Shown here: positions 1-9,637 of the stretch, piece by piece
How positions within the stretch are numbered: the first letter of the stretch is position 1
Layout: each line of letters begins with the position of its first letter
DNA from: an uncultured Alphaproteobacteria bacterium
Lineage (GTDB): Bacteria; Pseudomonadota; Alphaproteobacteria; Rhodobacterales; Rhodobacteraceae
Assembly (NCBI GenBank): GCA_902586855.1
Contig: CACIIZ010000004.1
Location: forward strand, 1 to 56,204
Length of the DNA: 56,204 bases
Direction of reading: 5' to 3'
Made by a program: the position numbers and the translations under genes
Notes under the pieces: generated by a model
What the model saw: the letters and a program-made list of their open reading frames with translations, nothing else
What the model was told of the DNA's origin: nothing
Database searches by the model: none

Positions 1-1
1 A

Positions 2-1357
2 AAATTAGGAGCTGTAACTCTCGTAGGTGTTCTTGTTTTGGCATCGTTGCCACTCGTAGCTGTTGCAGACTCACTTATCGAGGTACTACGGCTTACCTAT
101 ACTAGTAATAGACATTTAATCTTGGCGAGGTCTCGCCTTAACTCTCAAAATGATGCCATTAGAATGGCTCGTTCAGATTTGGGTGTGAATTTTTCTACGG
201 CATTCAATGGATCAAGAGATTGGGATATTAACAGTGGGACACAAAATGAGGGATATTCTAGCTCGCTAATAGGAACTTACACTATTTCTGATGGGAAGAG
301 GTCTAGGAATAAAATCAGCTTGGAAAAGCTCAATCTGGACCGAGCCAAGCATCAACTTGATGAATTGGAACAAAGCGTATTATTGCAAGCAATAAACTCC
401 TACCTTAATGTTTTAAGAGACCAAAAGTTTGTTGATTTAAGTAATGGAAATGTGGCTGTTTTGGAGCGCCAATTTGAAGAAATAAAAGATAGATTTAGTC
501 TTGGTGAAGTTACGAGAACTGATGTCGCTCAGGCAGAGTCCGCATTAGCTTCTGCTAGGGCAAATTTAACAGCTAAACGTGGGGCTTTATCTATTACAAA
601 AGAAATTTTTCTGAGCCAAGTTGGAATTGCACCGCAAAATTTGGACCCCGTCAAAAGAGAATTTAAGGTACCAAGAAATGTCGAAGAAGCAAGAAAAAGA
701 GCTTTAAAACAGCATCCAAGAATTCTATCAGCGCAAGTTCAAGAAAAGATAGCAGGCGTTGCAATTGAGATAACAAAAGGGGCCAAAAAGCCATTATTTA
801 GTTTGAAATCTAGCCTAACTAACGGTTACAATCAATCCTCTGGAAATTATAATTCTGCCTCTATCAGGATCGAGGGATCAATCCCGATTTTCGACTCAGA
901 TAGGATTGATAATGCAGTGAGGCAGGCGGAGAGTAATCTAAAAGTTGAGGTGGCAAATACTGATTTGGTGAGGAGAAGTACAGCAGAGGAAGTCTCAATC
1001 GCATGGTCTAATCTTAGGGTGGCAGAAGCTACTATTGAGGCTAGACAGAGACAGATTGAAGCATCAAAAATTGCTTATGAGGGAGTGTTTGTGGAGGAGA
1101 AGCTTGGCACCCGAACGACACTAAATGTCATTAATGCAGAACAAGATCTTCTTGATGCTAGAACTCAGTTGGTGTCAGCAGAAAGGGACTATCATCTTGC
1201 ATTTTTTTCTGTCTTGGCAGCTTGTGGTGACTTGAATGTAGATTATTTAGGTGTGCCAATTCCTAAAAAGAAAAGGGTTGCCTCAGACCAGAAGGAAAAG
1301 GGTTTGAATGCATTTGAATCCATTTTAAAGGAAATAGGAGGTTCTTTCACCAAGTGA
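2..1357 (+). CDS. tolC: TolC-family outer membrane efflux protein (5' end outside window)
   Basis: Outer-membrane channel of a tripartite efflux or type I secretion system. The reading frame is open from base 2, and its first 22 or so residues are a hydrophobic signal-peptide core ending in AVA before D-S. The true start therefore lies left of the window, and the TTG at 38 is not the start. About 440 residues are visible, the usual TolC length. The protein is rich in Ala/Gln/Glu helices and shows the two-fold OEP repeat: motifs such as FSLGEVTRTDVAQAES (first half) and KLGTRTTLNVINAEQDLLDA (second half) are the paired family signatures. It is followed 33 bases later by a small charged protein and then valS. 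Family assignment is firm; the substrate is unknown. Confidence 0.9.
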   Translation, partial: KLGAVTLVGVLVLASLPLVAVADSLIEVLRLTYTSNRHLILARSRLNSQNDAIRMARSDLGVNFSTAFNGSRDWDINSGTQNEGYSSSLIGTYTISDGKRSRNKISLEKLNLDRAKHQLDELEQSVLLQAINSYLNVLRDQKFVDLSNGNVAVLERQFEEIKDRFSLGEVTRTDVAQAESALASARANLTAKRGALSITKEIFLSQVGIAPQNLDPVKREFKVPRNVEEARKRALKQHPRILSAQVQEKIAGVAIEITKGAKKPLFSLKSSLTNGYNQSSGNYNSASIRIEGSIPIFDSDRIDNAVRQAESNLKVEVANTDLVRRSTAEEVSIAWSNLRVAEATIEARQRQIEASKIAYEGVFVEEKLGTRTTLNVINAEQDLLDARTQLVSAERDYHLAFFSVLAACGDLNVDYLGVPIPKKKRVASDQKEKGLNAFESILKEIGGSFTK

Positions 1358-1390
1358 TTTCTTGACAGGAGCTAAAGTGAAAAAGAATAC

Positions 1391-1714
1391 ATGCCAAACG
1401 AAAAAAAAACTGAATATGGATCTGGAAAGAAACAACCGATAAAGGGTGGGAAGAATCCTAGAGGTCTCGTTGAGCATGAAATAGAAATCCCAGAAACGCT
1501 GGAGCAGGTAAAAAGCTTCCTGAAAACCGAAATAAATAAACCAGAGAAAGAAGAAGTTGAACGGCACAGCATATTGTATCTCAAAGAAGATCAACTGATT
1601 TCTCCTGAAAAGGATAATTTGGGGGGGCTTACTCCAGATGATATTTTGGTGTTGAAGAAATTAATAAGGGATGTGGTCAAAGAGGAGTTGGATAATAGGG
1701 AGCTGACTAAATAA
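1391..1714 (+). CDS. Small charged hypothetical protein between tolC and valS (possibly PopZ/DUF2497-like by position)
   Basis: A 107-residue, very Lys/Glu-rich soluble protein with no signal peptide or membrane segment. The N-terminal half is low complexity and basic (EKKTEYGSGKKQPIKGGK). The C-terminal part, LTPDDILVLKKLIRDVVKEEL, looks like an amphipathic helix. In many Alphaproteobacteria a DUF2497 (PopZ polar organiser) gene sits directly before valS, and its C-terminal helix also ends in a charged LVR-x-EI pattern. The resemblance here is weak and the N-terminal PopZ helix is not evident. The ATG is preceded by AGGAG about 18 bases upstream, which is loose spacing. I regard it as a likely real gene of unproven family; a PopZ-like role is inference from position only. 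Confidence 0.55.
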   Translation: MPNEKKTEYGSGKKQPIKGGKNPRGLVEHEIEIPETLEQVKSFLKTEINKPEKEEVERHSILYLKEDQLISPEKDNLGGLTPDDILVLKKLIRDVVKEELDNRELTK

Positions 1715-1967
1715 AATATGAAGAAACTTCAATTAAAGAAAAAGACTCCTGTATCTATAGTTAAAAAAATAAGAAATTCGAACTGCTATCTATTTGAACG
1801 AGCTAGAGATCAGTCTAATTACATTTAGAAAGGTTAACAAAAGTTTGAATTATGCGCTTCGCTACCAAACAAGAGATGGGTTCACAAATAAACTGATCTA
1901 TTTATTGTAGATATTTATACTTTTGTTAAGTAAGGATAAGAATTTTAGAAAATGTATGAGTTATTAG

Positions 1968-4673
1968 ATGATGGAAAAGACTTTTGATCCTCATGAAGTT
2001 GAGAAGCGCTTATTAAGCATTTGGCAAGAATCTGGATCCTTTGCTGCAGGTGCAAATGCTAAACCTGGGCAAGGAAAATATTCCATAGTAATTCCTCCAC
2101 CGAATGTGACAGGTAATTTACACATGGGGCATGCATTCAACAATACTATTCAGGATATTTTGATCCGATGGCATAGAATGCGTGGTTTTGATACTTTATG
2201 GCAACCAGGACAAGACCATGCCGGAATAGCTACGCAAATGGTAGTAGAAAGAGAACTAGCAAATAAGAATGATTTAACTAGAGAAAAATTGGGGAGGAAA
2301 AAATTTCTTGAAAAAGTCTGGGAATGGAAAGAGCAGAGTGGTGGAACCATAATTGATCAATTAAAACGATTGGGTGCATCTTGTGACTGGAGTAGAAACC
2401 GTTTCACTATGGATGAAGGGTTTCAAAAATCCGTACTTACTGCTTTTGTAGAGATGTATCGGGCTGGTTATATTTATCGTGGAGAAAGATTAGTCAACTG
2501 GGATCCTCATTTCAAGACTGCTATTTCTGATTTGGAAGTGGAAAATGTTGAGGTGGAAGGATATTTTTGGCACATAAAATATCCCCTCAGAAATGGAGAA
2601 AATTATGAATACGTAGAATCTAATGATGATGGAGAAGAGATTTTCCGTGAGCGTCGTGATTATATAGCTATTGCTACAACTAGGCCAGAGACAATGTTAG
2701 GTGATGGGGCTGTTGCAGTACACCCTAACGACCAACGTTATAGGAATCTTGTTGGGAAAGAGATTATGTTACCCTTAACAGGTCGTTATATCCCCATCAT
2801 CCAAGATGAATACCCAGATCCTGATTTTGGATCTGGCGCAGTTAAGATTACGGGAGCCCATGACTTTAACGATTATGAAGTTGCTAAAAGACATGGACTC
2901 AAATTTTTTATCCTAATGGATGAATCGGCCAAGTTGGTTGATGCCGATTATGTTCCGAAAGAGTATCGAGGATTGGCAAGGTTCGAGGCGCGAGACAGGA
3001 TAGTGGCAGACCTTGAAGAGATAGGATTACTCTTAAAAGTGGAGCCTAAGAAAATTGTACAACCATTTGGTGATAGGTCCAAAGTAGTGGTAGAACCATT
3101 TCTAACTAAGCAGTGGTTTGTAGATGCTCATGCCATGGTTCAGCCGGCTATAGATGCAGTAAGAAACGGAAAGACAAAAATTTTTCCAGAGAGAGATACG
3201 AAAACATATTTTAATTGGTTAGAGAATATAGAGCCATGGTGTGTGAGCCGCCAACTTTGGTGGGGACATCAAATTCCTGTATGGTATGATGAGAATGGTA
3301 AGGAGTATTGTGCAGTCACAGAAGAAGAGGCTAGGCAGTTAGCAGAGGGGAAATTTTTAACAAGGGATCCGGATGTTCTAGATACTTGGTTTTCCTCAGC
3401 TCTATGGCCAATTGGGACATTAGGCTGGCCAGATAAAACTGAGGAGTTGGAAAAATATTTTCCTACTAGTGTTTTAGTTACTGGCTTCGACATCCTATTT
3501 TTCTGGGTGGCAAGGATGATGATGATGCAACTGGGATTAGTATCTCAGGTGCCATTTGAAAAGGTTTACGTACATGCTCTTGTCCGTGATGAGAAGGGAA
3601 AAAAGATGTCCAAGTCATTAGGTAATGTAATAGACCCTTTAGACCTGATAGAAGAATATGGAGCAGACTCGGTCAGATTTACTCTTGCCTCGATGGCTGC
3701 TATGGGGAGAGACCTGAAGTTATCGACTGACCGTGTTGTGGGGTATAGAAATTTTGGGACAAAAATCTGGAATGCAGCAAGGTATGGTGCAATTAATTCA
3801 TGTATAAGTCGGGATGAATTTAATCCTTTTGATGCCCAGAATACTCTGAATAAATGGATCATTGGCGAAACTGTTTCCGTTAAAAATGAAGTAGATAAAT
3901 ATCTCCGTATGTTTCGCTTTAATGATGTAGCCAATTCCCTTTATACGCATGTTTGGGGAACGTTTTGCGACTGGTATTTAGAATTCTCAAAACCGTTACT
4001 TACGGGAAATGAAGAAGAGGTGAGGGCTGAAACGCAAAGTACTTTCGCGTGGGTATTAGATCAGTGCCTTATAATGCTACATCCTATAATGCCATTTATT
4101 ACAGAAGAAATTTGGGATAAAACTCGTGTAAGAAAAAACCTCCTAGTTCATCAGGCTTGGCCAGAATACCTTGTAAAAGATTTTTGGGATCAAGCTGCCA
4201 AGGATGAAATGAGCTGGATTATCTCTCTTGTTGAAGAGATTCGTTCCGTGAGAGCAGAAATGAATATCCCCGCCGCCATGAAAATTAATCTCCAAATTTT
4301 CAAGATAAAAAAAAGAGTGCATAGTTTCCTGAAGAAAAACGAAGTTCTTGTGAGACGACTTGCCAGAATTGAAAAAATTGATTTTTCCAATGAGATACAA
4401 GATGGATCCATAAGTATTTCGGTTCCGGGCGCCGAATTCTCGTGTCCTCTCGTAAACCTCATAGATGTATCAAGGGAAAAATCTAGATTGGAAAAAACTT
4501 TGCAAAAGCTTAAAATTGAACATGGTGTGTTGGGTGTAAAACTTCAAAATGAAAATTTCTTGACGAAAGCTCCAGACTTAGTTGTAGATGATATTAAGAA
4601 TAGATACACAACATTAGTTACTGAAATCGAAAAAAAGGAGGAGGCTCTTGCTCGTTTATCTGAGCTGAGCTGA
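1968..4673 (+). CDS. valS: Valyl-tRNA synthetase
   Basis: Class Ia aminoacyl-tRNA synthetase that charges tRNA-Val and edits mischarged Thr-tRNA. The protein is 901 residues, usual for the family. The HIGH-type motif is HMGH at residues 52-55 within PPPNVTGNLHMGHAF. The CP1 editing domain follows (TTRPETMLGD near 240). The KMSKS motif is at about 545-549 in KGKKMSKSLGNV. An anticodon-binding domain (DWYLEFSKPLL) and a C-terminal coiled-coil arm (EKTLQKLKIEHGVLGVKL onward) complete it. The start has two consecutive ATG codons; either may be used. A 253-base gap separates it from the upstream small gene, so it probably has its own promoter. The next gene begins four bases after the stop. Confidence 0.98.
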   Translation: MMEKTFDPHEVEKRLLSIWQESGSFAAGANAKPGQGKYSIVIPPPNVTGNLHMGHAFNNTIQDILIRWHRMRGFDTLWQPGQDHAGIATQMVVERELANKNDLTREKLGRKKFLEKVWEWKEQSGGTIIDQLKRLGASCDWSRNRFTMDEGFQKSVLTAFVEMYRAGYIYRGERLVNWDPHFKTAISDLEVENVEVEGYFWHIKYPLRNGENYEYVESNDDGEEIFRERRDYIAIATTRPETMLGDGAVAVHPNDQRYRNLVGKEIMLPLTGRYIPIIQDEYPDPDFGSGAVKITGAHDFNDYEVAKRHGLKFFILMDESAKLVDADYVPKEYRGLARFEARDRIVADLEEIGLLLKVEPKKIVQPFGDRSKVVVEPFLTKQWFVDAHAMVQPAIDAVRNGKTKIFPERDTKTYFNWLENIEPWCVSRQLWWGHQIPVWYDENGKEYCAVTEEEARQLAEGKFLTRDPDVLDTWFSSALWPIGTLGWPDKTEELEKYFPTSVLVTGFDILFFWVARMMMMQLGLVSQVPFEKVYVHALVRDEKGKKMSKSLGNVIDPLDLIEEYGADSVRFTLASMAAMGRDLKLSTDRVVGYRNFGTKIWNAARYGAINSCISRDEFNPFDAQNTLNKWIIGETVSVKNEVDKYLRMFRFNDVANSLYTHVWGTFCDWYLEFSKPLLTGNEEEVRAETQSTFAWVLDQCLIMLHPIMPFITEEIWDKTRVRKNLLVHQAWPEYLVKDFWDQAAKDEMSWIISLVEEIRSVRAEMNIPAAMKINLQIFKIKKRVHSFLKKNEVLVRRLARIEKIDFSNEIQDGSISISVPGAEFSCPLVNLIDVSREKSRLEKTLQKLKIEHGVLGVKLQNENFLTKAPDLVVDDIKNRYTTLVTEIEKKEEALARLSELS

Positions 4674-4677
4674 AATA

Positions 4678-5769
4678 ATGGTCACATATACGGAGTTGAT
4701 AAAAAGTTTGTCGGCTGAGGTCCCATTTGTTGGACCAGAAACGCAGGAAAGATTCCTTGGTTCTGAATTCAAGGTACGTTTGGGTGCTAATGAGAGCATT
4801 TTTGGACCATCTGAAATGGCTATAAACGCTATGCAGAAATCGGCAAACTATGATATTTGGAAATACGGTGATCCAGAAAACTTTGAGTTACGAAATGCTC
4901 TAGCTCTAAAAATGAAGGTTAGTGATTCAAATATTGTGATTGGAGAAGGAATTGACGCTTTATTAGGTTACTTGGTGAGACTTATTGTTGAGCCTGGTAC
5001 TAAGGTTGTGACCTCCCTCGGGGCTTATCCGACCTTTAATTATCATGTTAGGGGTTCAGGTGGTGAATTGATTTTTACGCCCTATAAGGAAGATCATGAG
5101 GATTTGGAAGCTTTAGTAGCTTTTGCAACCAAGCATGGCGCAAAATTAATTTATGTGGCAAATCCTGACAACCCAATGGGTACTGCAATCTCAGCTAAGC
5201 GTATTCAAGATACCATAAGAAATATACCAGAGGGTTGCTTATTATGTCTTGATGAGGCTTATGCTGATTTTTCTAAGGAAGATATTATACCTATTATTGA
5301 CCCAGAAAATACCAGGGTTTTACGTTTGAGAACTTTTTCTAAAGCATATGGATTAGCAGGAGCCAGAATTGGTTTTGCTGTGGGAGCTAAGGAACTAATT
5401 AAGTCTTTTGATAAAATAAGAAACCACTTCGGCGTTAATCGAATTGCACAAATAGGTGCTCTGGTTTCTATCAGCGATGAAGAGCACTTGAAGAAGGTCC
5501 AGAAAGCCGTAGATTTTGGGAAGGAATTAATCGGAAAGATAACCACAGAGAATAATTTGTTGGCTATAAAATCATTTACCAATTTCGTTGCAATAGATTG
5601 TGGTAGGGGAGGACACTATGCAAAAAAGGTGATGGACAATCTAATTAAAAGCGGTGTTTTTGTACGAATGCCATCTGTCTCCCCACTCAATAGATGTATA
5701 CGCGTCACAGTAGGAACAGAAGAAGATCTAAATTTTTTTGCTGAAAAATTGCCGGAGGCCTTAAAGTAG
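4678..5769 (+). CDS. hisC: Histidinol-phosphate aminotransferase-like PLP enzyme
   Basis: Fold-type-I, class I/II aminotransferase of 363 residues. The PLP-binding lysine is K222 in RTFSKAYGLAGARIG, the aspartate that contacts the pyridine nitrogen is in CLLCLDEAYADF, and the NPxNPxG loop reads ANPDNPMGT. The C-terminal arginine region CIRVTVGTEEDLNFF is typical of HisC. HisC homologues act on histidinol phosphate and some also transaminate phenylalanine or tyrosine; no other his or aro gene is adjacent, so the substrate is inferred. It starts four bases after valS and is probably co-transcribed. It converges with the downstream class V aminotransferase, with only five bases between the stops. 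Confidence 0.85.
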   Translation: MVTYTELIKSLSAEVPFVGPETQERFLGSEFKVRLGANESIFGPSEMAINAMQKSANYDIWKYGDPENFELRNALALKMKVSDSNIVIGEGIDALLGYLVRLIVEPGTKVVTSLGAYPTFNYHVRGSGGELIFTPYKEDHEDLEALVAFATKHGAKLIYVANPDNPMGTAISAKRIQDTIRNIPEGCLLCLDEAYADFSKEDIIPIIDPENTRVLRLRTFSKAYGLAGARIGFAVGAKELIKSFDKIRNHFGVNRIAQIGALVSISDEEHLKKVQKAVDFGKELIGKITTENNLLAIKSFTNFVAIDCGRGGHYAKKVMDNLIKSGVFVRMPSVSPLNRCIRVTVGTEEDLNFFAEKLPEALK

Positions 5770-5774
5770 GTCCT

Positions 5775-7022
5775 TTAAATAGTTGCGCGTTGCAATTTTT
5801 TCAGCATGTGCTTATTTGAGGCTGTTACTCCTCCTGCAGTGAAGGGAATGTTTTCTTTTTCCAACCCAGCCTCCAAAAGTGCCAAAACCCCTAGAATCAT
5901 GTGTGGATTCAAATGACCCATGTGTCCTATCCTAAAAACTGATCGTCCTTCCATAAACTCTTCCGAAGAAAAACCAAGCCCAATTCCCAAATCAACTCCA
6001 CCTTGCTCTGATATCCATTCCCTAACTTTGCTGAAGTCATAACCCTTTGCTACAATAGTTGTGACTGCATTTGATCTATTTTGAACCTCTGGAATATTCA
6101 GAGTTAAGGCCCCAAGACCCGATCCTAAATGATCAATGCATTCCCAGACCATTTCAGAAATTATTTCATGTCGTAGAAAAACATTTTCTCTCCCTTCCTC
6201 CATAAGCATGTTTAGGGCTTCTAGTTGCCCATATAAGAGGCTTGTAGGTGCGGTGCCTGAAAAGATGTCATAGTATCTTTCAGGGTTTAATCTTGGTTGC
6301 CAATCCCAATAGGGACTTATTATCCTCTCAGTTTGATCCACTTCCCGGGAATAAACTTGGGCTCGCTCACTTAGTATGCAGTAAGCAAGCCCTGGTGGCG
6401 TCATTAATCCCTTTTGCGAAGCAGCTATAAGGACATCAATACCCCAACTATCCATTTCTATTCGCTCACACCCAAATGATGCAATTGAGTCAATTACCAA
6501 AATTGCTGGGTGATTTGCTGCATCAATTGACTCTCTGAATTCTTGAATTCTATTCCTACTTGAACTTGATGTGTCGGTGTGGACTGCAAGAATACCTTTG
6601 ATATTTCGCTGCTCATCGCCACGCAATATATCTTCAACTTGGTTTGAGTCAATTACACAATTGGATCCCACATCGAGATGAATTAGATTTATTCCGAGCC
6701 TCGATGCTATTAAACCCCATTCGCGTCCAAAATAACCAGTTGAACAAAGTAAAACTGTATCTCCAGACCTAAATAAGTTTGCTAATGAAGCTTCCCAAAC
6801 CCCATGGCCATTAGATATATAGATTACAGCTTTGCCTTTGGTATTTGCAAACTCTGTTAGTCCTCTCATTACCTTTTCTGTCACTAGCTTAAGCTCGTCC
6901 CCGTAGATATTAGGTGCAGGTCTATTCATCGCCTGCAAAACCCTCTGGGGAAAGTTGGAAGGCCCAGGTATGGCTAAGTGGTCTCTGCCAAAGCCTAAAT
7001 TGATGTTGGATATTTTTTTCAT
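5775..7022 (-). CDS. Class V aminotransferase (serine/alanine-glyoxylate aminotransferase family)
   Basis: PLP enzyme of 415 residues resembling serine-glyoxylate and alanine-glyoxylate aminotransferases. The N-terminus has the family's IPGPSNFPQRVLQAMNRP motif, and the PLP lysine is K204 in AASQKGLMTPPGLA. An SGTAPTSLLYGQLEAL segment and the C-terminal FRIGHMGHLN motif complete the signature. Such enzymes take part in photorespiratory-type glyoxylate metabolism, the serine cycle or taurine/phosphonate degradation; no pathway partners lie next to it, so the exact amino donor is open. It is a single gene on the minus strand between two plus-strand runs. Confidence 0.88.
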   Translation of the reverse strand: MKKISNINLGFGRDHLAIPGPSNFPQRVLQAMNRPAPNIYGDELKLVTEKVMRGLTEFANTKGKAVIYISNGHGVWEASLANLFRSGDTVLLCSTGYFGREWGLIASRLGINLIHLDVGSNCVIDSNQVEDILRGDEQRNIKGILAVHTDTSSSSRNRIQEFRESIDAANHPAILVIDSIASFGCERIEMDSWGIDVLIAASQKGLMTPPGLAYCILSERAQVYSREVDQTERIISPYWDWQPRLNPERYYDIFSGTAPTSLLYGQLEALNMLMEEGRENVFLRHEIISEMVWECIDHLGSGLGALTLNIPEVQNRSNAVTTIVAKGYDFSKVREWISEQGGVDLGIGLGFSSEEFMEGRSVFRIGHMGHLNPHMILGVLALLEAGLEKENIPFTAGGVTASNKHMLKKLQRATI

Positions 7023-7128
7023 CTGCTTGGCATTTTTCCCAATTGGAGGTTAATTAGAAAGGTTGCCAATCTTTCTTTCAAGGGCTACTTATACCAAAAT
7101 AGTACTAATTTACTAGACTGGATTTAAT

Positions 7129-7800
7129 TTGTTAAAAACGATCAAAAAGAGGTTTGAGGAATTTGATCTACATTGGAGAAAATCGCTTGATCCATGGGAA
7201 GGGAGTTCTAAGCAGTTGGTTTCGGCTGAGAGGCACGCGTTTTGGATAGATCATGAATTCTTAAGGTATTTCTATCATAATGACTCAAAGGTAGCTCCCG
7301 GAGTTTTTCGGGCAAATCAACCTTCTCCAGCAAGAATCAGCCATTGGGCTAATCTTGGAATAAAGACTATTATCAATTTACGAGGCCGTAGTAATCAGGG
7401 TTCCTATTTTCTAGAACGCCAAAAGTGTAAAGATCTTGGGATAAAGCTCATAGACCACCCCCTGTATGCTACACGGTTGGCGGAGCCCAAGGAATTGCTT
7501 TCTCTGATAGAGATTTTTAAAAGTATCAAGTATCCGATCCTGTTACATTGTAAGTCAGGCGCTGACAGGGCAGGGCTAGCATCAGTTCTTTACCATCTGA
7601 TGATCTTAGACACGCCATTGATAATAGCTAGGAAACAGTTGTCTTTTCGCTATTTACATATAAAATTGGCAAGAGCTGGAATACTGGATTTTATGTTGGA
7701 TGCATACGAGGAAGATAACAAGGAAACTGGGATAAGCTTTAAATCTTGGCTTGAGACACGTTATGATCCTCAAGAGTTAACACAGAGGTTCCGAGGTTAG
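7129..7800 (+). CDS. Dual-specificity/tyrosine phosphatase family protein
   Basis: A 223-residue soluble protein with the Cys-based phosphatase loop HCKSGADR at residues 140-147 (C141 nucleophile, R147 phosphate-binding). Upstream GVFRANQPSPARI and IKTIINLRGRSNQ match the bacterial DSP-like group that includes phosphatases fused to or associated with NAD kinase or cell-envelope genes. The start is a TTG; no better ATG is near, and the reading frame is closed just upstream, so the start is tentative. It lies 38 bases before an ABC exporter gene and may be co-transcribed with it. The substrate (protein, lipid or sugar phosphate) cannot be deduced. Confidence 0.8.
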   Translation: MLKTIKKRFEEFDLHWRKSLDPWEGSSKQLVSAERHAFWIDHEFLRYFYHNDSKVAPGVFRANQPSPARISHWANLGIKTIINLRGRSNQGSYFLERQKCKDLGIKLIDHPLYATRLAEPKELLSLIEIFKSIKYPILLHCKSGADRAGLASVLYHLMILDTPLIIARKQLSFRYLHIKLARAGILDFMLDAYEEDNKETGISFKSWLETRYDPQELTQRFRG

Positions 7801-7837
7801 AGCATTTTAGTTGCTGGATAGTTAGGGATCTAATTTC

Positions 7838-9637
7838 ATGATGGATACCACAAATGATGGCGACCTTTCCAAGGATGTAGAATTAATAGACTCTCGCATC
7901 TTAATTAGGTGGTTTTGGGTAAACTATTTTAAGAAGTATGCCGCACTGCTGGTATGTGGAATACTATTCATGAGTGTAGAAGGCAGCATGCTTGGTTTAC
8001 TCTCGTATTCTATCAAGGCAATGTTTGATGATGTTTTTGTCCCAAGCAATCAAGCTGCCCTATTGTCGGTGGGAGTTATGATTTTTGGTATATTCTTATT
8101 GCGCTCTGTTTCCGGTTTGGTCCAAAGATTAATTGTTACATGGGTCAGTCAGAGGGTAGAAAAAGCATTGCAAGAGAATTTACTAGAAAAGTTAATTCAT
8201 CGAGACATAGAATTTTTTAACAAGGTATCACCGGGGGTATTGATTGAGAGAATGAGGGTCGATACTAGGTCGGTCACTAGTGCAGCTGGCACGATAATCA
8301 TGACTTTGGTCAGAGATGGAATTTCTCTCATATCTTTAGTTGCCGTGGCTATTTACGTTGACTGGTTGTGGACAGGCATTGCATTTGTTGGGGCTCCACT
8401 ATTGATTATCCCAGTTTTTTTATTACAAAAATGGATTAGAAAAATATCCAGTAGGAATAGAACTATCGAAGGCAAACTGAGTATTGCTTTGGATGAAATT
8501 TTTCATGGTATCACTGTTCTGAAGCTATATTCTTTAGAAACCTATCGTATTAAATTATTCAAGGATCTCTTGGAAAAGGTGCGGAGAATTAGATTCAAGA
8601 TAGAAGGGGGAGTAGCTTCCACCCCAGCTCTGATTGATTTAATAGCAGGGTTAGGTTTCTTGGGAGTAATGATTTTTGGGGGAGGGCAGATAGTCTCTGG
8701 AGAGAAAAGTATTGGAGATTTTATGGCCTTCTTTACGGCTATGGCGCTAATTTTTGAGCCGATGCGGCGATTAAGTAATGTGGCGGGTAATTTGCAAGTC
8801 ATGCTTGCCAGCGCTGAAAAGATCTTTGTTTTCTTTCGAGATAGTGGTGTTAATATTAAACCGAAAATAATGTTAACCGATCCGGAGAAGATAAATTTTT
8901 CAGGTGAGATCATATTTGACAGAGTTATTTTAAGAGTTAGCGATAGGGTAATTTTGGATGATGTCAGTTTTTCTGTTCCTCCGGGAAAAATGGTGGCGTT
9001 CGTAGGAAAATCAGGAGCAGGCAAAACAACCATTCTAAGATTACTGGCTGGTTTGGTGAAACCAACTAGTGGTAGGATTCTAGTGGGCGGAACGGACATC
9101 AATACGATAGGTGTTGAAATCTTAAGAGCAAACATGTCAATTGTAACACAGGAAAACCAGCTTTTTGATGAGACCATTTATGAAAATATCCGAATAGGTA
9201 ATTTGGAATCAACTGATTCTCAAATTCAGCAAGCGTGCCAGTTAGCATTTGTGAATGAGTTTTCAAATGATTTTCCGGATAAATTGTTTACTAAAGTAGG
9301 ACCTAGAGGTGGAAAATTATCCGGGGGACAAAGACAAAGGGTAAACATTGCCAGGGCATTACTCAGGAGTTCACCAATCGTCTTACTTGATGAACCTACA
9401 GCTTCATTAGACTCTAAATCTGAGAAACTTGTGCAAAAAGCATTTGATGAGGTAATATCAAATCGAACGACTTTAATTATATCACATAGAATATCTAGTA
9501 TTTTAAATGCTGAAAAAGTGATTGTGTTGGACCATGGAAAGGTAGTAGAGGAGGGAACTCATAGTAGGCTGGTATCCAGCAATGGCCTCTATTCAGACTT
9601 GTACAAACTCCAAATGTTGGGAGGATCTTCAGATTGA
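7838..9637 (+). CDS. ABC exporter half-transporter (MsbA-like, fused membrane and ATPase domains)
   Basis: A 599-residue type IV ABC exporter. Six hydrophobic segments occupy roughly residues 30-320. The ATPase domain follows, with Walker A GKSGAGKTT near 390, signature LSGGQRQRVN near 493, Walker B IVLLDEPTASLD near 510 and the H-loop in IISHRI. The layout matches lipid/multidrug exporters of the MsbA group, working as a homodimer. The preceding gene is a phosphatase-like protein and the following gene overlaps it by four bases (TTGA). The substrate is unknown; lipid A or phospholipid flipping is a plausible family function but is not shown by the sequence. Confidence 0.93.
   Translation: MMDTTNDGDLSKDVELIDSRILIRWFWVNYFKKYAALLVCGILFMSVEGSMLGLLSYSIKAMFDDVFVPSNQAALLSVGVMIFGIFLLRSVSGLVQRLIVTWVSQRVEKALQENLLEKLIHRDIEFFNKVSPGVLIERMRVDTRSVTSAAGTIIMTLVRDGISLISLVAVAIYVDWLWTGIAFVGAPLLIIPVFLLQKWIRKISSRNRTIEGKLSIALDEIFHGITVLKLYSLETYRIKLFKDLLEKVRRIRFKIEGGVASTPALIDLIAGLGFLGVMIFGGGQIVSGEKSIGDFMAFFTAMALIFEPMRRLSNVAGNLQVMLASAEKIFVFFRDSGVNIKPKIMLTDPEKINFSGEIIFDRVILRVSDRVILDDVSFSVPPGKMVAFVGKSGAGKTTILRLLAGLVKPTSGRILVGGTDINTIGVEILRANMSIVTQENQLFDETIYENIRIGNLESTDSQIQQACQLAFVNEFSNDFPDKLFTKVGPRGGKLSGGQRQRVNIARALLRSSPIVLLDEPTASLDSKSEKLVQKAFDEVISNRTTLIISHRISSILNAEKVIVLDHGKVVEEGTHSRLVSSNGLYSDLYKLQMLGGSSD

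Noticed and set aside
1720-1830. 36-codon Lys-rich ORF (MKKLQLKKKTPVS...) between the small charged gene and valS
   Set aside because: No well-placed ribosome binding site and too short to distinguish from chance in AT-rich DNA.
8542-9177. 211-codon minus-strand ORF
   Set aside because: Lies entirely antisense to the ATPase part of an ABC exporter with intact motifs; codon shadow.
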